Origin: Eutrigla gurnardus
Lineage: Eukaryota; Chordata; Actinopteri; Perciformes; Triglidae
Assembly: GCA_963514095.1 (NCBI GenBank)
Contig: OY741275.1
Location: forward strand, 27,396,054-27,460,053
Direction of reading: 5' to 3'
Length of the DNA: 64,000 bases
Both the position numbers and the translations under genes were made by a program. The notes beneath the pieces are model-generated. The model was not told where the DNA came from and searched no databases. It worked only from the letters and a program-made list of their open reading frames with translations. Positions 50,816 to 62,709 of the stretch are shown here, in pieces (positions within the stretch are counted from its first letter, which is position 1; each line of letters opens with the position of its first letter).

Positions 50816-53800
50816 ATGGAGAAGGTTCTGTGTGACGTCCACGGTGAGTTCATGCTAGTTAGTTGTTAGAAAACGTACATGTTAAGTTTCCAGACGTCAC
50901 AGTTATGTTGTGCGCGTGACGAGGTTTCTGTGACGTAGCCGGACGAACTCGCCACGCAGCTAACCGGAAACAACGTGTGTGTGTTGGTCTCCCACAGGCA
51001 GCGTGTGTATGTTAAAGACGGGCGTCAAAGATGGACCCAATAAAGGCAGAAGCTTCTACGTCTGCGTTGACAAGCAGGGCTGCAACTTCAGTCACGTGGC
51101 CAGGTAAGGTCACTGACGTCACCGTCGGGCAGACTTGGATCTGAAAACAACTGAAACTGAAAACAAGTAAAGATGTGAGATGTTAGATTTCTAATAGTCG
51201 GTGGTGAAACAGCACTTCATGTGGAGCTGGGCTGAACCATTCGGAGTGGGCAGTGGGTGGATCGACCCATTATTGATCCCAGATGAATGTGTCTCCTCAG
51301 CATCCCGCCGTCCTGCTGCCTCCACCATGAAGACTCCACGGTGGAGCTGCAGGCGCTCACCTTCAGCCTCCAGCAGCAGAGCCACAGGTTGTTCTACAGG
51401 TGCATCATGGGTAAACGAGCGGGCCAGCGGTGGTGTGGAAGCGTGCCGTGGACTGCAGTAAGACATGTCCTGTCTGTCTCTCAGCTGTTTACATGTCCTG
51501 TCTGTCTCTCAGCTGGTTACATGTCCTGTCTCAGCTGTTTACATGTGCTGTCTGTCTCTCAGCTGTTTACATGTCCTGTCTGTCTCTCAGCTGGTTACTT
51601 GTCCTGTCTCAGCTGTTTACATGTCCTGTCTGTCTCTCTGCTGTTAACATGTCCTGTCTGTCTCTCTGCTGTTTACATGTCCTGTCTGTCTCTCAGCTGT
51701 TTACATGTCCTGTCTGTCTCTCAGCTGGTTACATGTCCTGTCTCTCAGCTGTTTACATGTCCTGTCTGTCTGCTGTTTACATGTCCTGTCTGTCTCTCAG
51801 CTGTTTACATGTCCTGTCTGTCTCTCAGCTGGTTACATGTCCTGTCTCTCAGCTGTTAACATGTCCTGTCTGTCTGCTGTTTACATGTCCTGTCTGTCTC
51901 TCAGCTGTTTACATGTCCTGTCTGTCTCTCATCTGTTTACATGTCCTGTCTGTCTCTCATCTGTTTACATGTCCTGTCTGTCTCTCAGCTGTTTACATGT
52001 CCTGTCTGTCTCTCAGCTGTTAACATGTCCTGTCTGTCTCTCAGCTGGTTACATGTCCTGTCTGTCTCTCAGCTGGTTACATGTGCTATCTGTCTCTCAG
52101 CTGTTAACATGTCCTGTCTGTCTCTCAGCTGTTAACATGTCCTGTCTGTCTCCCGTGGTTGCAGCCGGAGAAGGAACAGAGAAACCCTCTTTCTGACGCG
52201 CGGCTGCAGCCTTCCTGCCTGCCGCCCGTTCGAAACCCCTTCAAAGCCTCGAGAAAAGAGGAGAGAGGCGGCGAGGGAGGTCACCATGGCGAGGAGAGAG
52301 GCGGCGAGGGAGGTCACCATGGCGAGGAGAGAGGTGGCGAGGGAGGTCACCATGGCGAGGGGAGAGGACGTCACCAGAAAGAAAATGTGCAGGGCGTCGT
52401 CGGCGTGGAGGCTGATACGTACCGAGGAAGACCACTCCCACCGGGGATGACTGTGAAGAAGAGAGTTTCAGATGAGGAGAAGGGCGAGAGCAGTGGGGAG
52501 CAGGTCAGAGACCAGACCACCGAGGGGGTCAGATCCCAGACCACAGAGGGGGTCAGGGACCAGACCACCCAGAAGGACTCGGATCAGGGAGAAGCAGGAG
52601 TGAAGACTGTTCCTCCAGAGAAAACAAACCAGGTCTCACAGGATCCTCACATGGACTCGCCCCAGCAACCCGGCAACGGTGAACCCTGTGACCCTCCTGT
52701 AAAAGACAGTAGACCTGGTCCAGAGTCCAGGAAACCAGCCCAGGCAGAGTCCTCAGAGCCTGCTGCTGAAGATGAAGATGATGATGATGATGATGTCGTG
52801 GTGGTCTCGGTGACGCCTGCCACTCAGAAGACTCCTCCCGTTGCTGCCGTTCAAAAGACCCTGACGGCCTTCGCTGGGTTCCAGCCGGCCTCCAAGGTCA
52901 AAGGTCAGCAGGGAGATCCCAGAGGCCTTCACAGTCTGCTCTCCACTCAGCTCCAACAGAAGAAGGTGAGGGAACATGAGAAATATTATTATTATTCATA
53001 ACTTACAACAGTCCACCTCCTCGTCCAAACTTTTAAGATCAAAGTTCATTCTTGTGCCTGAAGACTCGGTTGACTTGTGACCTTGATTCTTCTTGTTTTC
53101 ACTGATGACCCGGCTCCTCTGAGGGTCCGGTCATGTTTCCATCGGTCTGCTGATCCCTGTTTCCTGTTTCCTGTCTAGGCCACGCTGTCCGTGGTGAACG
53201 TGGCGGCTCTGCCAGATAAAGGGGAGCGTCTGAGGACTCAGGTCAGAGAGCTGGAGGCCACGCTGGAGTCTCTGAGCCTCACCGCCGCTGCTCAGCCCGG
53301 TAACTACTCACCCACAATCCTCCCTGCTGGCCACCAGGGGGCGACTCCTCTCTGGTTGTATAGAAGTCTATGAGAAAATGGTCCTACTTCTCTCTGCTGG
53401 CCACCAGGGGGCGACTCCTCTCTGGTTGTATAGAAGTCTATGAGAAAATGGTCCTACTTCTCTCTGCTGGCCACCAGGGGGCGACTCCTCTCTGGTTGTA
53501 TAGAAGTCTATGAGAAAATGGTCCTACTTCTCTCTGCTGGCCACCAGGGGGCGACTCCTCTCTGGTTGTATAGAAGTCTATGAGAAAATGGTCCTACTTC
53601 TCTCTGCTGGCCACCAGGGGGCGACTCCTCTCTGGTTGTATAGAAGTCTATGAGAAAATGGTCCTACTTCTCTCTTGATGTATTATCTCAGTAAACATTG
53701 TAAACATGAGTTTATGGTCTCAATCTCTAGTTTCAAGTCTTCTTCAATCCAGCATGATGTTCATTTAGTACATTATGGTCCATTTAGAGTCCACCAGACC

Positions 53801-56800
53801 AGAAAGCAGAGGATGCTTTAGGGGGCGGGGCTTACCTGCTGATTGACAGGTCAATTTAGAGTCCACCAGACTTTAGGGGGCGGGGCTTACCTGGGGACAT
53901 AAGAACATCATTCTGAAAGGTGTGAATCCCTGTCAGGGTCCCAGGATGAAAGTGGCCTCCGTGATGCTGGCAGCAGCATGGTGAACCCGTTCAGCCGGCA
54001 AGGCGGCGCCATCCTGGTCCCCGCTGCCCCGGCCCCCTCACGACACCAAGCCCCCAGCAGCTCCCTTGACCTCCAGCTGAGCCAGGGATGCTCCCAGACC
54101 TATGGAGGTAGGCTGGAGACCCTCCTGTGACTGTTTGGAAGTCTGTCAGACCAGATCTGTGTCATTTGAAGCATTAAAATGTGAGATATTCATTATCAAC
54201 TATTAAAGTTGTGACTCTTGGTGTTTGCAGCCAACCCTCAGGTCCAGGCCTTCTACGGGGGCAGGATGACGCAGGACCGTCTGCTGGCGGTGAAGAACGC
54301 CACCTGCGAGACCATCGACCACCTCCACAGGTCCCAGGAGTCCTGCCCCGACGCTGAGGACCAGGCCCCGGACCCCAAGGGCCTGAAGGTGGCGCTGCTT
54401 CAGCCGTTCACTCGTTCTGGCATAGAAACATGACTCAGCAAGCATGTTGACGCACGTTACTCCGATGACATCATCCTCTTGTGATTGGCTGCTAGGTGTC
54501 GCTGCTGCCCCATCAGAGGAGAGCTCTGGCCTGGCTGCTCTGGAGGGAGGACCAGAACCCCTGTGGAGGAATTCTGGGTAAGTTCACCGTGACCTTTACT
54601 AACGAGGTCACAGAGGAGACTGATGAGTAATCAATCATAAGGTTGTGTTCTACGGGACACAAAATGAAAGAGAGCTGCAGGATGATGCCGTTTCTCCCCG
54701 CCAAAATAAGATCCCTTTAATCAAAGTTCTTAAATGATAAACGAGTAGCCGTGACAGCCTTTAAATGAAGCCTCCGGGTCAGACATTCATGTTCCTTTCT
54801 TCTTCTTGGGGGTCCAGCCGATGACATGGGTCTGGGCAAAACCCTGACCATGATCGCTCTCATCCTGGCCAAGAAGATCCGGTCCAAACAGGACGTGGAC
54901 CAGAAGGAGGAGAAGAAGCTGGAGAGCTGGATCTCCAAAACCGGTAAAGCCTTCTCTCGGTCATCGCGGTCTACTTCACATGAGGATGAGCTGATGTCTG
55001 TATTCTGTGTCTGCTGACCCCCCAGACTCCAGCCTGGTGGTCTCTAAAGGAACCCTGATCATCTGCCCCGCCTCCCTGGTCCACCACTGGAAGAGGGAGA
55101 TCGACCGACACGTGAAGTCGTCCCGGCTCTCCGTGTACCTGTACCACGGCCCGGCCCGGGAGAGGAGCGCCGCAGTGTGAGTGTGATGCTGGTTCCAAGG
55201 TCTCTGGAGACCCGTACAGGCTGGTTCCTGTCTCTGGAGACCCGTACAGGTCTCTGCTTCCTGTCTCTGGAGACCTGTACAGGCTGGTTCCTGTCTCTGG
55301 AGACCCGTACAGGCTGGTTCCTGTCTCTGGAGACCTGTACAGGTCTCTGCTTCCTGTCTCTGGAGACCCGTACAGGCTGGTTCCTGTCTCTGGAGACCTG
55401 TACAGGTCTCTGCTTCCTGTCTCTGGAGACCCGTACAGGCTGGTTCCTGTCTCTGGAGACCTGTACAGGTCTCTGCTTCCTGTCTCTGGAGACCTGTACA
55501 GGCTGGTTCCAAGGTCTCTGGAGACCCGTACAGGCTGGTTCCTGTCTCTGGAGACCTGTACAGGTCTCTGCTTCCTGTCTCTGGAGACCCGTACAGGCTG
55601 GTTCCTGTCTCTGGAGACCTGTACAGGTCTCTGCTTCCTGTCTCTGGAGACCCGTACAGGCTGGTTCCTGTCTCTGGAGACCCGTACAGGCTGGTTCCTG
55701 TCTCTGGAGACCTGTACAGGCTGGTTCCGGTCTTTGGAGATCCTTATAGGCTGGTTCTGGTCTCTGGAGACCCGTACAGGTCTCTGGTTCCAGTCTCTGG
55801 AGACCCGTACAGGCTGGTTCCTGTCTCTGGAGACCCGTACAGGCTGGTTCCTGTCTCTGGAGACCCGTACAGGCTGGTTCCTGTCTCTGGAGACCTGTAC
55901 AGGCTGGTTCCTGTCTCTGGAGACCTGTACAGGCTGGTTCCTGTCTCTGGAGACCCCTACAGGCTGGTTCCATTCTCTGGAGACCTGTACAGGTCTCTGG
56001 TTCCAGTCTCTGGAGAGCCGTGCAGACCCTGAACCAGGTTTCAGTGTGATCATGTTGAATTATGACTCCTCCTTAAACTTCAGGCTTCGTCCTCCACAGG
56101 ATAAAGTAGAAAGGAGGTCTGAGTGAACGTGGTCTCTGTCTGTCCCCCCCAGGCTGGCAGGCCATGACGTGGTGGTGACCACATACAGTCTGGTCTCTAA
56201 GGAGGTCCCCGTCCAGAAGGAGGACCCCGTCCAGAAGGGGGGCGCTGAGAAGCCCAGCTCAGAGGCTGACGACGTGGTGAGTGATTTAGGTTTAAGATGG
56301 ACTCTGGTTTCCCAGGTTCATGAGACGCAGGAACTGGGTGGATGCGGTCCAGGTCTAAGGTTCTGCCTGTCCCCCCCCCAGCCGTCTAGCTCGGCTCCTC
56401 TCCTGCGGGTCACCTGGGCCCGTGTGGTCCTGGACGAAGCCCACAACATCAAGAACCCCAAAGTGCAGACGTCCATGGCGGTCTGCCGGCTGAGGGCCGG
56501 ATCCCGCTGGGCCGTCACCGGGACCCCGATCCAGAACAACCTGCTGGACATGTACTCGCTGCTCAAGTAAGACACACACGGGCAGGTCTACGGTCTGGTC
56601 TACGGTCTGGAGCGCCTCAAACTGAGACCCGGCCTCACACATCTGTGTTCATGTATTGGTGTTCAGGTTCCTGCGCTGTTCTCCGTTCAACGAGTACAAA
56701 GTGTGGAAAGCTCAGGTGGACAACGGATCCAACAGGGGCCGCGAGAGACTCAACATCCTGACCCGGACCCTGCTGCTCCGCCGGACCAAAGGCCAGCTGG

Positions 56801-58638
56801 ACTCCAAAGGGAAACCACTGGTGGGGACTGGACCTGGTCTCTAGTACCATTATTATTCTATCATTGTCTCTGCCTGACTCTGGATCTGTCTCAGGTCTCT
56901 CTTCCTGATCGGACCTGCGAGGTGCATCAGCTGAAACTGTCCCAGGATGAGCAGGCCGTGTACGACGTGGTCTTCGCCCAGTCCAGGTATCAGTCTGGGG
57001 TTCTGAATGAACCCGGATCCCGGTTCTATGGAAACGTGCAGAAATGATGTCAAATGAACTTAGTCATGTATTTAATATGGAAGCCTTCCGTCCAACACGC
57101 ATCTCCTTTGGGACAAAGACTTTAGAGCATGAGGCGGACTTCAGCCTCTTGTGGCCGAAACAAGTATTACAACATCACCCTGTTTCATAAAGGAGGTAGA
57201 ACCTCTCGGCCTCCGTGGACGATGCTTTTCAGGCTTTCCTCTTCTTTCTGGTCAGGAAGCTTTCAAACGATCAGCTGTAATAAGAGTGGCTTCATTGTTC
57301 TAGAAGTTATTCTGATGTTATCGTGTGGTAATGACGGGTTCCATGAGGAACCCAGAAAACAGGAATAAACGTGACTTCAACCTTGGCTTAAATCTGAACA
57401 GGAAAACGATAATATTCCCTTTTGAAGGACTCTGATGAAGCAGCTCAGTCAGGAAAGGTGAAGGTTTTCTCTTCTTCTCCAGATCGACGCTGCAGAATTA
57501 CCTGAAGAGACACGAAGGAAGTGATGTCACACAGAGAAACGCCTCCAACCCCTTTGACAAAGGTGACGAACCACGTCATGGTTTTATCCTGTATATTTAT
57601 ATATATTTTTATTTTGGTTTTCCTTCCAGAGAGCTGTGTGTCTAAACCCCGTGTGTCTGATTCCCCAGTGGCCCAGGAGTTCGGCGTGTCACAGGCCGAC
57701 CCCGCGGCGGCGGCGGCGAGCTCCCAGCAGCCCCAGCAGGCGTCCAGCACCGTCCACATCCTGTCGCTGCTGCTGCGTCTGCGTCAGTGCTGCTGTCACC
57801 TGTCGCTGCTGAAGAAGGTATCTGACCAGGTCACCACGTGGTCCTCGCTCACCCACGTTCTCTATGAAGCTGAAGAAACCTTTAGTTTAACTAAAGCCTG
57901 TGAGACGCAGGCGGGCTGGACGGTTTCAGAGACGCCTCATTGATGGTCTTCTTTTAGATGTGCCACATCTGAATGCTCTAACGGTTGTCTTGTTCTTCCT
58001 GTCAGCCGGCGGCGGCGGCGGCGTGAGCTTTAGTTGAATCTGAACACCTTGGTTTTGGGAGTCCAGCGGTTTGGCTCACAGTTCAAATGACTCTTTGATA
58101 GTTTGTATTTATTAAAAACAGCAGCTGGATTATAAAATGATATTTTATAATTAGTAACCCTGATGATAACCGGATCTCCTCCTCCTCTCAGACTCTGGAC
58201 ACGTCGGAGCTGCAGGCCGACGGCGTCGTCTTGTCTCTGGAGGAGCAGCTCAACGCTCTGTCTCTGACCTCCGACCCCCGGCCCTCCGACACCCAGCCCT
58301 CTGACACCGTGGCCCTCAACGGCACCCGCTTCCCCTCGCGGCTGTTCGAGGACTCCAGGGAGAGCACCAAGGTGGGCGACCTCTGACCTCACACCAAGTC
58401 CTATAATATAGACCACCAGTGAAACGGGAACGACCGTGTTTATGATCAGAAGGTCCTCGTTTAGCTGATCAGGTCTGACTACAGATCAATAACTCTTCCT
58501 CTTCTCCAGATCGCTGCCATCGCCTCTGAGCTGCAGTCGATCCGGGAGAAGGGACCCGATCAGAAGAGGTGAGACACAAACACTCTTCTTCTTCTTCATC
58601 ATCGTCTTCTTCAGACAGAAGCGTAGTAGTATTATTAG

Positions 58639-58679
<41 letters not shown>

Positions 58680-59584
58680 AGACCCCCTCACCTGTGGTGG
58701 CTCTCCCCTGTGACCCCTGTGACCTGCAGTGTCATCGTGTCCCAGTGGACCAGCATGCTCCGGATCATGGCGGTCCACCTGCGGGAGATGGGGCTCAGAT
58801 ATGCCGTCATCGACGGGACCGTGAACCCCAAACACCGCATGGACCTGGTGGAGGACTTCAACACCAACGCTGCCGGGCCGCAGGTAAACCCCCACAGACC
58901 TGACCCTGGTCCCGGACCTGGTCCTGGTCCCGGACCTCAACAAAGACACTTGCAGAAGCATTGATCCATGTGTGTGATGGTGGACAGTAAATGTGTATGA
59001 ATGTGTCTGTGCTGAAGGTGATGCTGGTGTCTCTTTGTGCCGGAGGAGTCGGACTCAACCTCATCGGTGGGAACCACCTCTTCCTCATGGACATGCACTG
59101 GTGAGACTCGTGGTTTATCTCCTCCAGCTGGTTCACCTGGAATGGATGAGATGTAGAAACTATAGTTCATCATGGACGTTTCCAAAGTGTCCAACGTCAT
59201 TCACAGACAGAATCACTACAGCAAAACGTTCCTAGTGAATAGTTTGACCCCTGACCCTGTGTGACAGGAACCCGGCCCTGGAGGATCAGGCCTGTGACCG
59301 GATCTACCGAGTCGGGCAGCATAAAGATGTCACCATCCACAGGTAGCAGTCAGCTGTTGTGTTCATGTTGGTTGTTGAGCTGTGGGAGCGTCTGTTAACG
59401 ATCCGGTCCGCTCCGGTCCGGTCCGGTCCCTGTTTCCAGGTTCGTGTGCGGCGGCACGGTGGAGGAGAAGATCTCCACGCTGCAGCTGAAGAAGAAGCAG
59501 CTGGCCCAGAACGTGCTGTCGGGGACGGGGAGCACCGTCTCCAAACTCTCTCTGGCCGACCTCAGGGTCATCTTCGGGGTCTGA
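50816..59584 (+). CDS. ttf2: Transcription termination factor 2 (SNF2 family), complete, 22 exons
   Basis: Exons: 50816-50843, 50998-51103, 51301-51457, 52165-52965, 53179-53299, 53937-54107, 54231-54388, 54496-54577, 54818-54943, 55026-55176, 56153-56276, 56382-56566, 56667-56820, 56895-56986, 57483-57562, 57669-57817, 58192-58371, 58510-58568, 58730-58883, 59018-59100, 59268-59342, 59440-59584. They join in frame to 1,126 codons; the human protein is about 1,160. The family uses ATP to strip RNA polymerase II from DNA, notably at mitosis. Residues 6-40 form a GRF zinc finger (C6, H9, C32, C38, with GPNKGR and FYVC). Exon 4 is a low-complexity acidic region with an 11-residue repeat and a DDDDDDVVVVSV stretch resembling a SUMO-interacting motif. 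The helicase core has DDMGLGKTLTM (Walker A, K549), LDEAHN (693-696), TGTPIQNNLLDMYSLL, and motif VI DRIYRVGQ (R1065, R1068). Confidence 0.95.
51463..52150 (+). repeat. 28-bp minisatellite forming almost all of ttf2 intron 3
   Basis: The unit is ACATGTCCTGTCTGTCTCTC followed by AGCTGTTT, in about 25 copies with CTGGTTAC and CTGTTAAC variants. The array starts five bases after the donor GTAAG and stops about 14 bp before the acceptor of exon 4. About 20 units contain a pyrimidine tract followed by CAG. Confidence 0.95.
52258..52360 (+). repeat. 33-bp coding tandem repeat in ttf2 exon 4
   Basis: Just over three copies of GAGAGAGGCGGCGAGGGAGG plus TCACCATGGCGAG encode an 11-residue unit (ERGGEGGHHGE). 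The repeat preserves the frame and lies in the disordered region between the GRF finger and the ATPase core. Confidence 0.9.
53321..53675 (+). repeat. 70-bp tandem repeat, 5 copies, each with a CTCF-like motif
   Basis: The five units are almost identical. Each contains GCCACCAGGGGGCGAC, at 53330, 53400, 53470, 53540 and 53610. The array starts about 25 bp after the ttf2 exon 5 donor. The motif closely matches the established CTCF core, and all five copies share one orientation. Confidence 0.93.
53675..53900 (-). repeat. Dispersed repeat family A, reverse copy in ttf2 intron 5
   Basis: It is the reverse complement of 12240-12465, including the duplicated GC-box segment. It directly adjoins the 70-bp array. 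Confidence 0.85.
55186..56025 (+). repeat. 30-bp minisatellite in ttf2 intron 10
   Basis: Units read CTCTGGAGACCCGTACAGGC plus TGGTTCCTGT, in about 27 copies, with an alternative AGGTCTCTGCTTCCTGT ending. The array starts about 10 bases after the exon 10 donor. Because 30 is a multiple of three, long spurious frames are open on both strands. Confidence 0.95.
57018..57470. other. ttf2 intron 14, no further feature
   Basis: Unique intronic DNA between exons 14 and 15. I see no repeat or additional exon. Confidence 0.45.
58640..58676 (+). repeat. (AT)n microsatellite in ttf2 intron 18
   Basis: About 36 bp of AT dinucleotide, roughly 50 bp upstream of the exon 19 acceptor. Confidence 0.9.
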
Positions 59585-59867
59585 GGGGGACCCCGGGGAC
59601 CCGGGCGGGGACCCGGGGGGCAACATTAACGTGTTGCTCCGATGCTTTAACGGCCAGCAGCTCTTATTTTATTGATGTTAAAATGTTGAAGCGTCATTGT
59701 GATCAGGTGGCAGTATTATGCTACTCAGCATGGTGGACAGTTCTCTCACGTCAGTTCTATCAACGTGGCTGATTTATTACTGGATACATTTGTGTCACCT
59801 GATCATTTCCTTTAATTGTCTGTTTTTGTTTGCATGCTTGTTTTTTTTGTTGCTATGGTGACGTTTA

Positions 59868-59873
59868 AATAAA
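59868..59873 (+). other. ttf2 polyadenylation signal (AATAAA)
   Basis: AATAAA lies 284 bp after the ttf2 stop codon, in T-rich DNA typical of a 3' UTR end. Confidence 0.7.
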
Positions 59874-59889
59874 TGCTCATATAAAGTTA

Positions 59890-60740
59890 TTTGAACACTA
59901 ACTTGTTTATGATTTGATTATTATTTGGTCTTCGTTTGGATTTGAGGAAAGTTAAGTGGCTCATACTGCACTTTTAAAGATGTATTAAAAGGTAGGAAGA
60001 TATTTAATATACACCTGTTTAAAATGGAAAATGGTAATTATTTATTTCATTCAGGATGCGTAGCTGTTGTGTTATAGTCGTGTGTGTGTTTACAGTTTTA
60101 TACTTTATAGAATTATAACCGTGTTTTGATCAGACCTCCATGTTTTCATCCGAGGGAGCTTCATGCCCATGATGCTTTTACTTAACGTCGGAAGTTTGTG
60201 CTTCAACGGAATAAATACGCTACAGGACGACTGTAACAGAATCCACACGTTGTAAATAATGTTTATTTTTATAATCCATGTAGTCTGGATAGGCCTTTAA
60301 GCAGGAGCCTCTAAAAGGCCTAGAAACCATCGCCAGGTGGATAAACCGATCTGCCTGATTGAATTATTAAAGCTGATGAGGAGCCAAAGACACATTTGTT
60401 TAATGCTTTCTTGCATTTAAAAAAAAACACAAGCAAAACAAAATAAAATAGCAATCCTTCAGAAGAAAAATAAATTTACATTTAAAAAAAACAACATAAA
60501 AGGGGGATTCACACAAAGTAAACATTGTAAAAATAAATACTTTCCAATCACCTATGCAAGACCATTAAAATACAGAAGACCATGAAATAAAGGACATTTC
60601 AAAACGGGATAAACGAGATAGATATCGTTATCGTATAACCCAAATAAAGGAGGCTCACTGTTTCTCCATTTGCTACAGTGAATATGATTTTTACCCATGA
60701 GATGCTTATGTTCATAATATCATATAAAATAACGTTTGTG
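59890..60740. other. Intergenic between ttf2 and the chromodomain gene
   Basis: AT-rich DNA with A-rich stretches near 60418-60500. No gene is recognised. Confidence 0.5.
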
Positions 60741-60749
60741 GTGTGTGAA

Positions 60750-61400
60750 CGCCGTTTAGTGCGATGAAATGGGAAGCTGGAGGGACGGAGCGGGCCTGAA
60801 CGCAGCGCAGGGAGCGGGCGGTAGCCGCGCAGCGCCGATAACCCTCCGACCGCAGAGCGGAGTGCGGTAACTCCGGCCGGGGACGCTAGCCGAGCACGCA
60901 GAGCAACGAGGCCCTTCCACCGCCGCTGCACCGCAAATAGACATATTCTATTTTATTGTAAAAACACACACGACCCCGCAAGCCATGGCGGCGGAGGCGG
61001 AGAAGGTGGAGCCCGCGGACAGCGAGCAGGACGAGGAGGAGGACGTGTACGAGGTGGAGCGGATCATCGACATGCGAGTGGAGGAGGTAAAGCTAGCTAG
61101 CTGGCTAGCTAGCCACCAGGCTAGCTGAGCTAACATGGCTGCTGGCGTTGCGTTCATGCACCTCTCACGACGCAGAGCCCCCCCCCCTGCCCCCGGCTCG
61201 GTGCCGTCACACCCCGTCACACCCCGTTACACCCCGCTACACCGACGCCCGTTAAACCGAAGTCCGGGTGCATGTCGGTGCTGCGAGCTGCTCTCCTCCG
61301 CGGATAGCATCGGGTTAGCTTCTCCCGGGATGTCTGCTCCCCTGCTGGGGGGGGGGGGGGTCGTAGTCCACCGCGGGTCCTGTAGTCCGGTTAGCGGGGC
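60750..61400. promoter_or_regulatory. CpG island at the 5' end of the chromodomain gene
   Basis: A dense run of CG dinucleotides surrounds the first exon, as in a housekeeping-type promoter. A ten-G run lies at about 61348-61358. Confidence 0.65.
60985..61086 (+). CDS. mphosph8: First coding exon of a chromodomain protein, best match M-phase phosphoprotein 8 (gene continues past the window)
   Basis: 34 codons from ATG at 60985 to the donor at 61087 (GTAAAG). The peptide is acidic (SEQDEEEDV) and ends in VYEVERIIDMRVEE, the first strand of a chromodomain whose aromatic residue binds methylated lysine. The acidic lead and the IDM word resemble MPHOSPH8 (VFEVEKILDM), a HUSH-complex subunit that reads H3K9 methylation. 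CDYL and HP1 proteins have related first strands and are not excluded. No second exon is recognised in the remaining 2.9 kb, so intron 1 runs past the window. Confidence 0.65.
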
Positions 61401-61837
61401 TCGGTTAGCCCGGACCCAAGACCCGGTGCTGATCTGTGCACTAGACTGGGTTTTGGGTGGTGGTGTGGTTCACGCCGTCAGTTAGCCGCGATGCTAACTA
61501 GCATCGTGGCTGCTTGTTTTGAAACAACACACCGACTAAACAACAGAAACGCCTCCCGGACGGGATCCACCAGGATCCCCCGATCCTCTGGATCTCACAC
61601 TGAGACCGGTTCTGGCTGTGTGTATTTTGTAGCACAGGAATGTACATTTAAAACCTGCAGCCGTGAACGTTACACGAGTATTTAAAGTTATCCTGTAAAA
61701 CATCTGTAATAAGGAAACAGCTGCAGACATCCAGCTGTTCATCCTCCAACCCGACAACGCACTTAGATCAATAATAGTAACTTTTATTGAGTTTTGACAG
61801 ATGTGTGAAATAAATACAATAATTCACGGAACCACAC

Positions 61838-61900
61838 ACACACGCACACACACACGCACACACACACACACACAGTCACACACACACTAACACACACAGT
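61838..61900. repeat. (CA)n microsatellite, left of a hAT insertion
   Basis: CA dinucleotide with interspersed CG, TA and GT. It continues at 62710-62825 on the other side of the hAT element, so one microsatellite was split in two. Confidence 0.9.
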
Positions 61901-62709
61901 CAGTGGCGTGCACAGACATTTTGGGGGGCAGGTGCTCAGTGAAAAATAAGGGCACTTTATGCGGCATGTAGAACTGACGGCTGACTTATTATAGCAGTGT
62001 GAGATTTAAAAAATAAATAAACATTACAGGCACATGTTGAACGTTATATGCTATTGTTTTATTTCCCACAGAGCTGCTCCCCTGGGCTGCCTGCTGTAGC
62101 TCCCTTTCTTTTTCCCTTCTTATCCTCTCCTTTCTAGGCATTATGCTGCAATTGGTAAATAAAAAGAGACCAAACAGTCTTATTCATATGAATAAGACTG
62201 TTTGGTTATATTTCAACAAGGCACAGGGCTACTTTTTCTGCAGGCAATTGGGTATTGCCTGTTTGTCATTTAGCAAATACATTACTGCAAGTGTTAATTA
62301 TGTAGGCCTAGCCTAATGTAAACCTACACAATAGCCTACTAAATATTCATCTTAAGTAAGTATACAGATAGATTCACATGCTGTAGGATACCAATGACAA
62401 ACTCTACCAGTGGTCATCATCATGTCATATCTATTACTGATTTTGGGTAGCATCTAGCTTGTGAGCAGCCGATAATTTATACCCAGCTGTGTGGCGTTGA
62501 GACTGGCTACTTCACAACAGAGACAAATAAATTCAAGTTGCAGCTTGGCAACTGAGGCGCGTTCACACTGCTTTTATTTTGAAAATTGACCGGATTGTCT
62601 CGTGTTTCTTTGTGTGAAAAAAACGAACTTTCAAAAGGGCACTTGCTTGGTCCAGAGGGCAAGGGCAGGTGCTTTAGCACCACCTAGTGTCTACCTGTGC
62701 ACGCCACTG
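61901..62709. mobile_element. Non-autonomous hAT element inserted in a (CA)n tract
   Basis: The inverted ends are CAGTGGCGTGCACAG and CTGTGCACGCCACTG (15/15 match). The flanks are CACACAGT at 61893-61900 and 62710-62717, an exact 8-bp duplication. Length is 809 bp. There is no transposase frame. A perfect 38-bp palindrome lies at 62169-62206. Confidence 0.92.

Noticed and set aside
51287..52196. Plus-strand frames with repeated MSCLSLSCLHVLSV
   Set aside because: They are translations of the 28-bp intronic array between ttf2 exons 3 and 4, which join in phase 0 without it.
54971..56053. Minus-strand frames of 360 and 304 codons with a QVSRDRNQPV period
   Set aside because: They read the 30-bp ttf2 intron 10 minisatellite on the antisense strand. 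The unit is a multiple of three, so openness is automatic.
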